Assembly (NCBI GenBank): GCA_964600165.1
Contig: CAZRIP010000015.1
Span: 1 to 43,221 of the forward strand
From: CAZRIP01 sp964600165
GTDB lineage: Bacteria > Elusimicrobiota > Elusimicrobia > UBA1565 > UBA9628
Direction: 5' to 3'
Length of the DNA: 43,221 bases
The position numbers were made by a program, and so were the translations under genes. Below the pieces are notes generated by a model that was not told where the DNA came from, ran no database searches, and saw only the letters and a program-made list of their open reading frames with translations. Position 1 is the stretch's first letter, and each line of letters starts with the position of its first letter. Positions 8,871 through 16,902 of the stretch are shown in pieces.

Positions 8871-8876
8871 GACTCA

Positions 8877-8905
8877 AGGATAATCGAACAAATGTTCGAT
8901 GTCAA
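8877..8905 (-). promoter_or_regulatory. Promoter of umuDC
   Basis: The minus strand reads TTGACA (8905-8900), a 17-nt spacer, then TATCCT (8882-8877): a perfect -35, ideal spacing and a good -10. Only 6 nt separate the -10 from the umuD ATG at 8870, so transcription should begin at or next to the start codon, giving a leaderless message. No Shine-Dalgarno sequence could fit. Confidence 0.8.
8885..8898. promoter_or_regulatory. LexA (SOS) box, Gram-positive type
   Basis: CGAACAAATGTTCG is CGAAC-N4-GTTCG, the DinR/LexA consensus known from Bacillus and Actinobacteria and unlike the Enterobacteria CTGT-N8-ACAG box. It sits entirely inside the -35/-10 spacer of the umuDC promoter, so bound LexA would block RNA polymerase. 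The lexA gene itself is not in the window. Confidence 0.88.
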
Positions 8906-9004
8906 GGCCTGACGCGCCGCGCAGGCAAAGAAGTAAATGAGCGCCTGATCTTTCCCCCCGCTTTTTTCATGCGAAGTTTGCGCGGAAGTCGCAAAATTGA
9001 TTAA

Positions 9005-9970
9005 ATGACGAGGCTCTCGACGACGACACAGGAGGCAGCGACGGCAACCGAGTGGGGGCGGAAGGATCTGCTGGGGCTCGAAGACCTCAGCGCCGCCGAA
9101 ATCGAATCCATCCTCGACCTCGCCGCCTCTTTTAAGGGCTCCCACCCGCTTTCCGAAGCTCCCCTCAAGCGCCGCACCGTCGCCTTCCTCTTCACCGAGC
9201 CGTCCACGCGCACGCGCAGCTCCTTCGAGGTCGCCGCGCGCCGCCTGGGCTGCGAGGTCCTCGGCTTTCAGACGGCCGCCTCCTCTCTCTTAAAAGGAGA
9301 GAGCCTGCTCGACACGATCTGGAACTTGGAGGCGATGGGCATCGACTTTTTCCTCATCCGCCACGAGCACTCCGGCGTGCTCGAGCCGTTGGCGCCGCAG
9401 ACGAAAGCTTCTCTGATAAACGCAGGAGACGGGGCGCACGAGCACCCGACGCAGGCTTTGCTCGACATGTTTACTCTGCGGGAGAAGAAGGGCAAGCTCA
9501 AAGGCCTCAAGGTCGTCATCGTCGGCGACATCACGCACAGCCGCGTCGCGCGCTCGAACATCCACGGCTTAAAGAAGCTCGGCGCGAAGGTGACCGTCTG
9601 CGGGCCCGCCGCGCTGATCCCGAAGGGCATCGAGAAGCTCGGCTGCGCGGTCAGCCACGACCTCGACCGCGCGCTGGAAGGCGCGGACGCGGTCAACGTG
9701 CTGCGCCTGCAGCTCGAGCGCCAGAAGCAGAACCTCGTGACTTCCGTGGGCGATTACTACCAGGCCTTCGGCGTCGACGGCGCGCGCCTGGAGGCGCATC
9801 CCGATCTGATCGTGCTGCACCCCGGCCCGATGAACCGCGGCGTCGAGATCTCCTCGGCGGTCGCCGACGGCCCGCGCTCGGCGATCTTGGAGCAAGTCTC
9901 GAACGGCGTCCTGGTGCGCATGGCGGTCTTGTCGCTGCTCGACTCGTGGAGGACGGCCAATGGCCGCTAG
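9005..9970 (+). CDS. pyrB: Aspartate carbamoyltransferase, catalytic chain
   Basis: A 321-residue cytosolic enzyme that makes N-carbamoyl-L-aspartate from carbamoyl phosphate and aspartate, the committed step of pyrimidine synthesis. The carbamoyl-phosphate signature FTEPSTRTRSSFE lies near residue 68; HEHPTQALLDM near 147 and HPGPMNRG near 275 complete the active site. The first 20 or so residues (MTRLSTTTQEAATATEW) extend beyond the usual start, but no other start codon is in frame before the conserved RKDLLGLEDLS. No pyrI regulatory chain is adjacent, so it is probably an unregulated or PyrC-associated type. It is the first gene of the long nucleotide operon and its end overlaps pyrC by 11 nt. 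The 99 bp before it are shared with the divergent umuD promoter; I see no PyrR-type attenuator there. Confidence 0.96.
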   Translation: MTRLSTTTQEAATATEWGRKDLLGLEDLSAAEIESILDLAASFKGSHPLSEAPLKRRTVAFLFTEPSTRTRSSFEVAARRLGCEVLGFQTAASSLLKGESLLDTIWNLEAMGIDFFLIRHEHSGVLEPLAPQTKASLINAGDGAHEHPTQALLDMFTLREKKGKLKGLKVVIVGDITHSRVARSNIHGLKKLGAKVTVCGPAALIPKGIEKLGCAVSHDLDRALEGADAVNVLRLQLERQKQNLVTSVGDYYQAFGVDGARLEAHPDLIVLHPGPMNRGVEISSAVADGPRSAILEQVSNGVLVRMAVLSLLDSWRTANGR

Positions 9971-11246
9971 GCTCCTCATCAAGGGCGGAGTCGTGGTGGA
10001 TCCGGCGACTAAGACCGACTCCGAGCGCGACGTCCTCATCGAGGACGGCAAGATCCGCGAGGTGAAGGCCGGCCTCTGGAAGCAGCTCAAGGATATCGCG
10101 ACGATCGACGCGAAAAACTGCTGGGTCGCGCCGGGCTTGATCGACATGCACGTCCACCTGCGCGAGCCCGGCCGCGAGTCCGACGAGACGATCGCGACGG
10201 GCACGCGGGCCGCGGCGCGCGGCGGCGTGACGACGGTCCTCGCCATGCCCAACACCGAGCCGCCGATCGACAATCCCTCTTTGGTCGCTTTCATCAAGGC
10301 CAAGGCCGCCGCGGAAGCCGCGGTCAACGTGCTGGTCGCCGGCGCCGCGACGCTCGGCCAGAAAGGCGAGCAGCTCACCGAGACCGCCAAGCTCGCCGCC
10401 GCGGGCGTCTCCGCGATCACCGACGACGGACGTCCGCTGATGAACTCCGAGGTCATGCGCCGCGCGCTCGAATACACGAAGGATTGCGGCCTGCTCTTCA
10501 TCGACCACTGCGAGGACGACCACCTTTCCGCGGGCGCGGCGATGAACGAGGGCGCGGCCGCGACGCGCCTGGGGCTGCGCGGCATCCCGTGGGCCTCCGA
10601 GACCGTGATGGTCCTGCGCGACATCGCGCTCTGCGAGCTGACCGGCGCGCCGGTGCACATCGCGCACATCTCGGCGGCGCGCAGCGTCGACGCCGTGCGC
10701 GCCGCGCGCAAGCGCGGTCTGCCGGTCTCCGCCGAGGCCGCGCCGCACCATTTCTCGCTCGCGGACTCCGACGTCGAGACCTACAACGCCGATTTTAAAA
10801 TGAATCCGCCGCTGCGCTCGAACGACGACGTCGAGGCCGTGCGCGAAGGGCTCTCGGACGGGACGATCGAGGCCATCGCCACCGACCACGCGCCGCACGG
10901 GCCGGGCAAGAAAGCGCTCGGGCTTCAGCTGGCGCCTTTCGGCGTCATCGGGCTCGAGACGTCGCTTTCCCTCGCGCTCACCGAGCTCGTCGGCAAGAAG
11001 CTCCTCTCGCGCCGGCAGCTCGTCGAGCGCATGAGCGCCGCCCCGGCCCGCCTTCTCGGCCTGAAGAACAAAGGCACGCTCAAAGCCGGCGCCGACGGCG
11101 ACGTCACGATCATCGATCCTCATGCCGCGTGGAATGTCGAGGCCGCCTTCGCCAGCAAGAGCCGCAACTCCCCTTTCGTCGGCCGGCGGCTCAAGGGGCG
11201 GGCCAAGGCGACGATCGTCGCGGGCAAGGTCGTCCATGCTCTATGA
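9960..11246 (+). CDS. pyrC: Dihydroorotase
   Basis: A 428-residue amidohydrolase of the long (class I) dihydroorotase type, which cyclises N-carbamoyl-aspartate to dihydroorotate. The metal-binding HxH is in DMHVHLREPG near residue 61. NTEPPIDNP, IDHCEDDHLS near 181, EAAPHHFSLAD near 260 and the catalytic aspartate in ATDHAPHGPGKK near 307 follow in the canonical order. The start overlaps the pyrB stop by 11 nt and the stop overlaps the pyrD start by 11 nt, so translational coupling is likely. In other bacteria class I dihydroorotases form dodecamers with PyrB, which fits this pairing and the absence of pyrI. Confidence 0.96.
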   Translation: MAARLLIKGGVVVDPATKTDSERDVLIEDGKIREVKAGLWKQLKDIATIDAKNCWVAPGLIDMHVHLREPGRESDETIATGTRAAARGGVTTVLAMPNTEPPIDNPSLVAFIKAKAAAEAAVNVLVAGAATLGQKGEQLTETAKLAAAGVSAITDDGRPLMNSEVMRRALEYTKDCGLLFIDHCEDDHLSAGAAMNEGAAATRLGLRGIPWASETVMVLRDIALCELTGAPVHIAHISAARSVDAVRAARKRGLPVSAEAAPHHFSLADSDVETYNADFKMNPPLRSNDDVEAVREGLSDGTIEAIATDHAPHGPGKKALGLQLAPFGVIGLETSLSLALTELVGKKLLSRRQLVERMSAAPARLLGLKNKGTLKAGADGDVTIIDPHAAWNVEAAFASKSRNSPFVGRRLKGRAKATIVAGKVVHAL

Positions 11247-12303
11247 GCTGCTGCGCCCGTCGCTTTTCAAGGCCGACCCCGAGGAGGCGCACGAGCGCGT
11301 GATCGGCCTGCTCGAGAAGGCGCAAAAGGTCCCGGGCGTCCTGAGCTTCATGGCGGGCGCGGCTCCGGAAGGCCTCGAGACCGAGGTCTTCGGCCTGCGG
11401 TTTCCCAACCCGATCGGCCTGGCGGCGGGCTTCGACAAGCAGTGCCGCGTGATCCCCGCGCTCGGAAGCCTCGGCTTCGGCTTTATCGAGGCGGGCAGCG
11501 TCACGCTGCGGCCGCAGCCCGGCAACGAGAAGCCGCGGATCTTCCGGCTCCCCGAGCACGAAGCGCTCATCAACCGCCTGGGCTTCAACAGCGAGGGCGC
11601 CGAGGCCTGCTCGCGGCGCTTGAGCGGCTTGGGGGAACATGCCGTCCCGCTCGGCATCAATCTCGGCATCAACAAGGACTGCCCGAAGGACCACGCGCCG
11701 CAGGAGTACTCGCTCTGCTTCAAGCGCCTCGCCGAGCACGGCGATTATTTCGTCGTCAACGTCAGCTCGCCGAACACCGGCGGCCTGCGCGAGCTGCAGG
11801 AAAAGCTGCGCCTGAAAAAGATCTTGACCGCCATCCAAGCGCAGAACGCGGCCAAGAAGCCGCTCCTGGTCAAGATCGCGCCGGACTTAGACGACGCCGA
11901 CCTGCAAGACATCGTCGGCATCGTCTCCGAGCTCGCGAGCGGGATCGTCGCGACCAACACGACCGTCGCGCGCGACATGCTCCCGGCCGACGTCCCCGAG
12001 ATCCGCGGCGGGCTTTCCGGCGCGCCGCTGCGCGAGCGCGCGACGCGCATGATCACGAAGATCTTCAAGATGACGGAAGGCAAGCTGCCGATCATCGGCG
12101 TGGGCGGCGTCTTTTCCGGCGCCGACGCCCTCGACAAGATCCGCGCGGGCGCGTCCCTCGTCCAGATCTACACCGGCTTCGTCTACCGCGGCCCGAGCGC
12201 GGCCGTGCTGATCCAGCGCGAGCTCAAGGGTCTGATGGCGGCGAGAGGGTTCAAGACGGTGGCTGAAGCGGTCGGCACCGGCGCGCAGGAGGCGGTCGCG
12301 TGA
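11236..12303 (+). CDS. pyrD: Dihydroorotate dehydrogenase, quinone-dependent (class 2)
   Basis: A 355-residue FMN enzyme oxidising dihydroorotate to orotate with electrons passed to membrane quinones. The N-terminus MLYELLRPSLFKADPEEAHE is the amphipathic membrane-docking extension that marks class 2. FMN and substrate motifs follow: NPIGLAAGFDK, EAGSVTLRPQPGNEKPRIFR, RLGFNSEG, and the catalytic serine in VNVSSPNTGG. Glycine-rich phosphate-binding motifs (IIGVGGVFSGADA, QIYTGFVYRGP) close the barrel. No pyrK is present, consistent with class 2. I chose the ATG at 11236, which starts exactly at the conserved extension; the frame is open further upstream only as a shadow of pyrC. A gap of 79 bp with two palindromes separates it from pyrF. 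Confidence 0.96.
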   Translation: MLYELLRPSLFKADPEEAHERVIGLLEKAQKVPGVLSFMAGAAPEGLETEVFGLRFPNPIGLAAGFDKQCRVIPALGSLGFGFIEAGSVTLRPQPGNEKPRIFRLPEHEALINRLGFNSEGAEACSRRLSGLGEHAVPLGINLGINKDCPKDHAPQEYSLCFKRLAEHGDYFVVNVSSPNTGGLRELQEKLRLKKILTAIQAQNAAKKPLLVKIAPDLDDADLQDIVGIVSELASGIVATNTTVARDMLPADVPEIRGGLSGAPLRERATRMITKIFKMTEGKLPIIGVGGVFSGADALDKIRAGASLVQIYTGFVYRGPSAAVLIQRELKGLMAARGFKTVAEAVGTGAQEAVA

Positions 12304-12312
12304 TCATTCAGC

Positions 12313-12330
12313 ACCCGCCGCGCGGCGGGT
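12313..12330. repeat. Intergenic palindrome 1a
   Basis: ACCCGCCGCGCGGCGGGT is a perfect 18-bp palindrome 10 nt after the pyrD stop. No T-run follows, so it is a poor intrinsic terminator. Its GCCGCGCGGC core is shared with the repeat at 16865-16886 in the same operon. Confidence 0.6.
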
Positions 12331-12343
12331 ACCGATTCGATTC

Positions 12344-12367
12344 ATCATCCGCCACGTGGCGGGTGAT
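12344..12367. repeat. Intergenic palindrome 1b with GACGGAG tail before pyrF
   Basis: A 24-bp near-perfect palindrome (core CATCCGCCACGTGGCGGGTG, one G-T pair) is followed at once by GACGGAG, whose GGAG serves as the pyrF ribosome-binding site. The same arrangement of palindrome plus GATGACGGAG precedes carA, so the two are probably copies of one element. Possible roles are mRNA stabilisation, translational tuning or a small mobile repeat. Confidence 0.6.
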
Positions 12368-12382
12368 GACGGAGCCTCTCCA

Positions 12383-13096
12383 ATGACCCAGGTCATCGTC
12401 GCGCTCGACGTCGACACGATCGCGCGCCTCGAGGAGCTGATCGCCCAGCTCCACGGCACGATCACGTTCTACAAGATCGGCCTGCAGCTCTTCACCGCCC
12501 ACGGCAAGCGCGCGATCGACATCGTGCACAAGGCGGGCGGCAAAGTCTTCCTCGATCTCAAGTTCCTCGACATCCCGCAGACCGTCGCCAACGCCGTCAA
12601 GGAGGCGGGCAAGCTCGGCGTCGAGTCGTGTTCGATCCATCTCTCGGGCGGCGCCGACATGGTCAAGGCCGCGATGGACGCCGCGCCGCGCCCGAAGCTC
12701 TGGGGCGTGACCGTGCTCACCAGCATGCAGGCCAAGGATCTCAAGTTCCTCCATCCCCAGGCGCGCGTGACGACGATGGTGCGCTCGCTCGCGCACATGG
12801 GCTGGGTGCACGGCGTCGACGCGACGATCTGCTCCGGCCAGGAGGTCGAGTACCTCCGGCGCACGCTCAAGCACCTCGACATGAAGTTCGTCACGCCGGG
12901 AATCCGCCCCGCGGGCGGCGCCGCGCACGACCAGAAGCGCACGCTGACCCCCGGCGAGGCCGCCAAGCTCGGCATCGACTACGCCGTCATCGGAAGGCCG
13001 ATCACCCACGCGGAGAACCCGCTCAAGGCCGCCCAGGACATCCTCGCCGAGATGAAGGCGGCGGCGACGCACTCCTTGGAGGTTCCGCGTAAATGA
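12383..13096 (+). CDS. pyrF: Orotidine-5'-phosphate decarboxylase
   Basis: A 237-residue TIM-barrel enzyme that decarboxylates OMP to UMP, the last step of the pathway. The N-terminal ALDVD, the catalytic DLKFLDIPQTVANAV (the DxKxxD tetrad residues, near residue 61), SIHLSGG and the phosphate-binding VTPGIRP near residue 172 identify the compact bacterial type. I chose the ATG at 12383, which directly precedes TQVIVALDVD and has a GGAG 8-9 nt upstream supplied by the palindromic repeat; nine extra upstream codons are also open but not conserved. The stop overlaps the pyrE start as ATGA. Confidence 0.96.
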   Translation: MTQVIVALDVDTIARLEELIAQLHGTITFYKIGLQLFTAHGKRAIDIVHKAGGKVFLDLKFLDIPQTVANAVKEAGKLGVESCSIHLSGGADMVKAAMDAAPRPKLWGVTVLTSMQAKDLKFLHPQARVTTMVRSLAHMGWVHGVDATICSGQEVEYLRRTLKHLDMKFVTPGIRPAGGAAHDQKRTLTPGEAAKLGIDYAVIGRPITHAENPLKAAQDILAEMKAAATHSLEVPRK

Positions 13097-13668
13097 CGGC
13101 CACCGCGCGGCTGCAAGACCTCTTCGTCGAGACCGGCGCGCTGCTGCGCGGGCACTTCCTTCTTTCGTCGGGCCTCCACAGCGAGCAGTACATGCAGTGC
13201 GCGCTGCTGCTCGCGCGTCCGAAGATCGCCGAGGAGCTCGGGGCCTCGCTCGGGGCCCTTTCTGAAAGCGTTGATCTCGTCGTCTCCCCCGCGATGGGCG
13301 GCCTGATCATCGGCCAGGAAGTGGCGCGGGCGCTCGGCGCGCGTCATTACTTCTTCGAGCGCGACCAGGACGCCAAGATGACGCTGCGCCGCGGCTTCAC
13401 GATTTCCGAAGGGGAACGCCTCGCGCTCGTCGAGGACGTCGTGACCACGGGGAAGTCTTCCAAAGAAGTCGCCGATCTCATCGCCGAGCGGGGCGGGCGC
13501 GTCGCCTCCTGGCTTTCGGTCGTCAACCGCAGCGGGCAAAGCCCGGCGATCGGGACGGCCCCGCTCAAGAGTCTTTTATCGGTCGCGATCCCCTCATGGA
13601 AGCCCGAGACGTGCCCGCTTTGCAAGAAAGGAGAGCCGTTCATCAAGCCCGGGAGCCGAAAACAATGA
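13093..13668 (+). CDS. pyrE: Orotate phosphoribosyltransferase
   Basis: A 191-residue type I phosphoribosyltransferase converting orotate and PRPP to OMP. The PRPP-binding signature LALVEDVVTTGKSS lies near residue 115, preceded by the flexible-loop region RDQDAKMTLRRGF and the ribose-binding SPAMGGLIIGQE. The C-terminus ends with CPLCKKGEPFIKPGSR, a tail with a CxxC pair seen in the PyrE subgroup found in many non-enteric bacteria. It overlaps pyrF by 4 nt and purM by 4 nt (both ATGA), so it is translationally coupled on both sides. Its placement directly before purine genes makes this a mixed pyrimidine-purine operon. Confidence 0.96.
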   Translation: MTATARLQDLFVETGALLRGHFLLSSGLHSEQYMQCALLLARPKIAEELGASLGALSESVDLVVSPAMGGLIIGQEVARALGARHYFFERDQDAKMTLRRGFTISEGERLALVEDVVTTGKSSKEVADLIAERGGRVASWLSVVNRSGQSPAIGTAPLKSLLSVAIPSWKPETCPLCKKGEPFIKPGSRKQ

Positions 13669-14642
13669 CCGCCACTTTGAGCTATAGAAAATCCGGCGTC
13701 GACACCGCCTTGGCGGATAAGCTCGTCGACCACATCCAAAAGAACGCGCCCGCCATCGGCGGCTTCGCCGGCCTCTACCCGCTGAACCTGCCGGGAGGCG
13801 AGGGCTACCACCTCGTCGCCTGCACCGACGGCGTGGGCACCAAATTAAAGATCGCCTTCGAGCTCGACAAGCACGACACGATCGGCATCGACCTCGTCGC
13901 CATGTGCGTCAACGATCTGATCACCTGCGGCGCCAAGCCGCTTATCTTCCTCGACTATTACGCCACGGGCAAGCTGGACTTGAATCGCTCGAAGAAGATC
14001 CTCGCCGGCATCATCGAGGGCTGCCGGCTCGGCCGCTCCGTGCTGCTCGGCGGCGAGACGGCCGAGATGCCCGGCTTCTATCAAAAAGGCGAATACGACC
14101 TGGCCGGCTTTTCCGTCGGCATCGTCAAGCGCTCCGAAGTGATCGATGGGACGAAGATCTTCCCGGGCGACCTCATCTTGGGCCTGAAATCCTCCGGCCT
14201 GCACTCGAACGGCTTTTCGCTCGTGCGCCAGGCCTTCAAGGGGGCGGCGCTGAAGAAGTGGGCGCCGAAGCTCATCACCCCCACGAGGATCTACGTGGAC
14301 GAGATCGAGCGCCTCAAGCAGGGCCTCGCCGCCGAGGACCAGATCATCCTCGGCCTCGCGCACATCACGGGCGGCGGCATCGTCGAGAACGTGCCGCGCG
14401 TCCTGCCCCGAGGCTGCCGTGCCGTCTTCAAGCGCTCGATGTGGAAAGTCCCGCCGATCTTCGACGAGATCAAGAGGCGCGGGAAGGTCTCGGAAAAGGA
14501 CATGTGGACGACGTTCAACATGGGCATCGGCCTGGTCATCGTCGTGCGGCCGGCGAGCCTGCCCGTCGTCCAGAAGGCGCTGCCCGAGGCCATGCTCATC
14601 GGCGAGATCGTGAAGGGCAAGAACGAGGTGGAGCTCGCGTGA
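13665..14642 (+). CDS. purM: Phosphoribosylformylglycinamidine cyclo-ligase (AIR synthetase)
   Basis: A 325-residue ATP-dependent enzyme that closes the imidazole ring, turning FGAM into AIR in purine synthesis. It begins MTATLSYRKSGVDT, the usual Y-x-x-[AS]-GVD start. ATP and substrate motifs follow: CTDGVGTKLKIA near residue 46, DLVAMCVNDLI, LLGGETAEMPGFY near 127, GLKSSGLHSNGFSLVR near 165 and HITGGGIVENVPRVLP near 233. Length is slightly under the usual 345. The ATG at 13665 is chosen because it overlaps the pyrE stop (ATGA) and starts the conserved region. Its stop shares one base with the purN/purH start (TGATG). Confidence 0.96.
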   Translation: MTATLSYRKSGVDTALADKLVDHIQKNAPAIGGFAGLYPLNLPGGEGYHLVACTDGVGTKLKIAFELDKHDTIGIDLVAMCVNDLITCGAKPLIFLDYYATGKLDLNRSKKILAGIIEGCRLGRSVLLGGETAEMPGFYQKGEYDLAGFSVGIVKRSEVIDGTKIFPGDLILGLKSSGLHSNGFSLVRQAFKGAALKKWAPKLITPTRIYVDEIERLKQGLAAEDQIILGLAHITGGGIVENVPRVLPRGCRAVFKRSMWKVPPIFDEIKRRGKVSEKDMWTTFNMGIGLVIVVRPASLPVVQKALPEAMLIGEIVKGKNEVELA

Positions 14643-16864
14643 TGACGCGCATCGCGGTGTTCGCGTCCGGCGAAGGCACCAATCTTCAAGCGCTCATCGA
14701 CGCCTGCAGCAGCAAGCGCATCCGCGGCGAGATCGTGCTCGTCGTGTCGAACAACGACGACGCCGGCGCGCTGCGCCGCGCCCAGCGCGCGGGCATCAAG
14801 ACCCTCGTCGCCAAGCAGCGCGACTACGAGTCCGCCGACGAGTACAACGCCTATCTCGCGCATGCCTGCAAGCAGGAGAACGTAGACCTGATCTGCCTCG
14901 CGGGCTTCATGCTGCTGTTGAAGGCGCCGCTGCTCAAGGCCTTCCCATGGCGCATCATGAACATCCATCCGGCGCTCCTGCCCGCGTTCGGCGGCAAGGG
15001 CATGTACGGCCAGCACGTCCACGAGGCCGTCCTCAAGTCCGGCGCCAAGGTCTCCGGCTGCACGATCCATTTCGTCGACGAACAGTACGACCACGGCTGG
15101 ATCATCGCGCAAGCGACGGTCCCCGTGCTCCAGTCCGACACCGTCGGCGCTCTTACCGCGCGCGTCCTGGCGCAAGAGCACTGGATCTACCCGAAGGCCG
15201 TCGCGCTCTTCTGCGAGGGGCGCCTCAAGGCCGACGACCACGGCATCACGGTCCTCCCTTCTCATCGCGACAACTCGCCGCGCATCAAGCGCGCGCTGCT
15301 CTCGGTCTCCGACAAGACCGGCATCGTCGAGTTCGCCAAGGCGCTCCAGGAGATGGGCGTCGAGGTGATCTCCACCTCCGGCACGGCGAAGGCGCTGCAG
15401 CAAGCCGGCGTCGAGATCCGCTCGCTCGATTCGGTCACGGGCTTTCCCGAGATCCTCGCGGGCCGCGTGAAGACCCTGCACCCGAACATCCACGGCGCGA
15501 TCCTGCTGCGCCGCAAGGACCCGAACCAAGCGCGCGAGGCCGACCTTTTCGGCATCGAGCCGATCGATCTCGTCGCCGTCAACCTCTACCCATTCGCCGC
15601 CACCGTCGCGAAGGCCTCCTCGCCCTACGCCCTCGACGTCATCGAGCAGATCGACATCGGCGGCGTGGCCTTGATCCGCGCCGCGGCGAAGAACTTCGAG
15701 GACGTCGCCGTGCTGACTTCTCCCGCCGACTACGCCGGCGTCTTGAAGGAGATGGAAAGCAACCGCGGGCAGCTCGGCGAGAGCACGCGCAAGCGTCTGG
15801 CGCTCGACGCCTTCAAGCACACGGCCGCTTACGACACGATGATCTCGTCGTCGTGGAGTCAGGGCGGCAACGCCGTCCCTGAAGCCGCCCTGCCCGACCG
15901 ACTACCGTCGGTCGAATTCCCGGAGCAGCTCAACGTGCCTCTGGTGAAAGTCCAAGACCTGCGCTACGGCGAGAATCCCCACCAGAAGGCGGCGCTCTAC
16001 ACTTGGAAGGACGCCAAGCGCCCGACCTTCGAGCAGCTGCACGGCAAGGAGCTCTCGTACAACAATCTGATGGACCTTTGCGGCACGTGGGACGCCGTCA
16101 GCGAGTTCCACGTTCCCGCATGCGTTATTTTCAAGCACGTCACGCCCTGCGGGATCGGCACGGGCGCGACGCCGCTCGAGGCCTTCGATCGCGCCTGGGC
16201 GTGCGACCCTCTCTCCGCTTTTGGAGGAGAGCTCGCGTTCAACCAGGTCGTCGGCGCGGACATCGCCGAGCGGCTGTCGAAGCGCTTCGTCGAGGTGCTG
16301 ACCGCCCCGGGCTTCACGCCCGAGGCGCTCGAGATTCTCAAGAAGAAGCCGAACGTGCGCCTCGTCGTGAGGAAAGACCCCCCGTCGTCGCGCGTCTGGC
16401 TGCGCTCGCTCGGCGAGGAAGTTCTCGTCGCCGAGCCCGACCGCATGACCTTCGGACCCGACTGGAAGGTCGTCACCAAGCGTCAGCCGACCAAGCCCGA
16501 AGAGGACGCGCTGCGCTTTGCTTGGGTGGCGTGCAAGCACGTCAAATCGAACGCGATCGTGCTCGCCGGGCCCGGCCAGACGGTCGGCATCGGCGCCGGG
16601 CAGATGTCGCGGGTCGATTCCGCGCACATCGCCGGGGTAAAATATAAGGAGTTTCTGCGCGCCGGCGGGCAGGCTCCGTCGGCGCTCGTCGCGGCCAGCG
16701 ACGCTTTCTTCCCTTTTAGAGACGGGCTCGACGCGGTGGCGTCGCTCGGGATCACGGCGGTGATCCAGCCCGGCGGATCCGTCAAGGACGCCGAGGTGAT
16801 CGCGGCCGCCGACGAGCATAATCTGGCGATGGTCATGACGGGCATGAGGCACTTCAGGCATTGA
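14642..16864 (+). CDS. purNH: Fused PurN-PurH: GAR transformylase / AICAR transformylase / IMP cyclohydrolase
   Basis: One continuous 740-residue frame joins two complete enzymes. Residues 1-205 are PurN: SGEGTNLQALID, then NIHPALLPAF (N107, H109) and YDHGW (D150) supply the catalytic triad, with the GKGMYG loop of one PurN subtype. Residues 215-740 are a full PurH: the IMP cyclohydrolase domain opens with LLSVSDKTGIVEFA, and the AICAR transformylase domain carries YGENPHQKAALY, FKHVTPCGIG (catalytic Lys-His) and KSNAIVLAGPG. Fewer than ten residues link the halves. Both formyl transfers use 10-formyl-tetrahydrofolate, at two different pathway steps. A frameshift artefact is unlikely because the join is in frame and neither domain is damaged. 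The start shares one base with the purM stop. Confidence 0.93.
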   Translation: MTRIAVFASGEGTNLQALIDACSSKRIRGEIVLVVSNNDDAGALRRAQRAGIKTLVAKQRDYESADEYNAYLAHACKQENVDLICLAGFMLLLKAPLLKAFPWRIMNIHPALLPAFGGKGMYGQHVHEAVLKSGAKVSGCTIHFVDEQYDHGWIIAQATVPVLQSDTVGALTARVLAQEHWIYPKAVALFCEGRLKADDHGITVLPSHRDNSPRIKRALLSVSDKTGIVEFAKALQEMGVEVISTSGTAKALQQAGVEIRSLDSVTGFPEILAGRVKTLHPNIHGAILLRRKDPNQAREADLFGIEPIDLVAVNLYPFAATVAKASSPYALDVIEQIDIGGVALIRAAAKNFEDVAVLTSPADYAGVLKEMESNRGQLGESTRKRLALDAFKHTAAYDTMISSSWSQGGNAVPEAALPDRLPSVEFPEQLNVPLVKVQDLRYGENPHQKAALYTWKDAKRPTFEQLHGKELSYNNLMDLCGTWDAVSEFHVPACVIFKHVTPCGIGTGATPLEAFDRAWACDPLSAFGGELAFNQVVGADIAERLSKRFVEVLTAPGFTPEALEILKKKPNVRLVVRKDPPSSRVWLRSLGEEVLVAEPDRMTFGPDWKVVTKRQPTKPEEDALRFAWVACKHVKSNAIVLAGPGQTVGIGAGQMSRVDSAHIAGVKYKEFLRAGGQAPSALVAASDAFFPFRDGLDAVASLGITAVIQPGGSVKDAEVIAAADEHNLAMVMTGMRHFRH

Positions 16865-16886
16865 TCATCCGCCGCGCGGCGGATGA
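16865..16886. repeat. Intergenic palindrome 2 with GACGGAG tail before carA
   Basis: TCATCCGCCGCGCGGCGGATGA is not reproduced further here because it is a 22-bp perfect palindrome; its key core is CCGCCGCGCGGCGG. It begins one base after the purN/purH stop and is followed by CGGAG, giving carA a GGAG about 11 nt upstream. It matches the element before pyrF in core, ends and tail. No T-run follows it. Confidence 0.65.
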
Positions 16887-16902
16887 CGGAGACGACTAGA
16901 GA

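Noticed and set aside
12313..12367. Intrinsic terminator between pyrD and pyrF
   Set aside because: The palindromes lack a T-run, pyrF depends on the following GGAG, and the gene order implies read-through.
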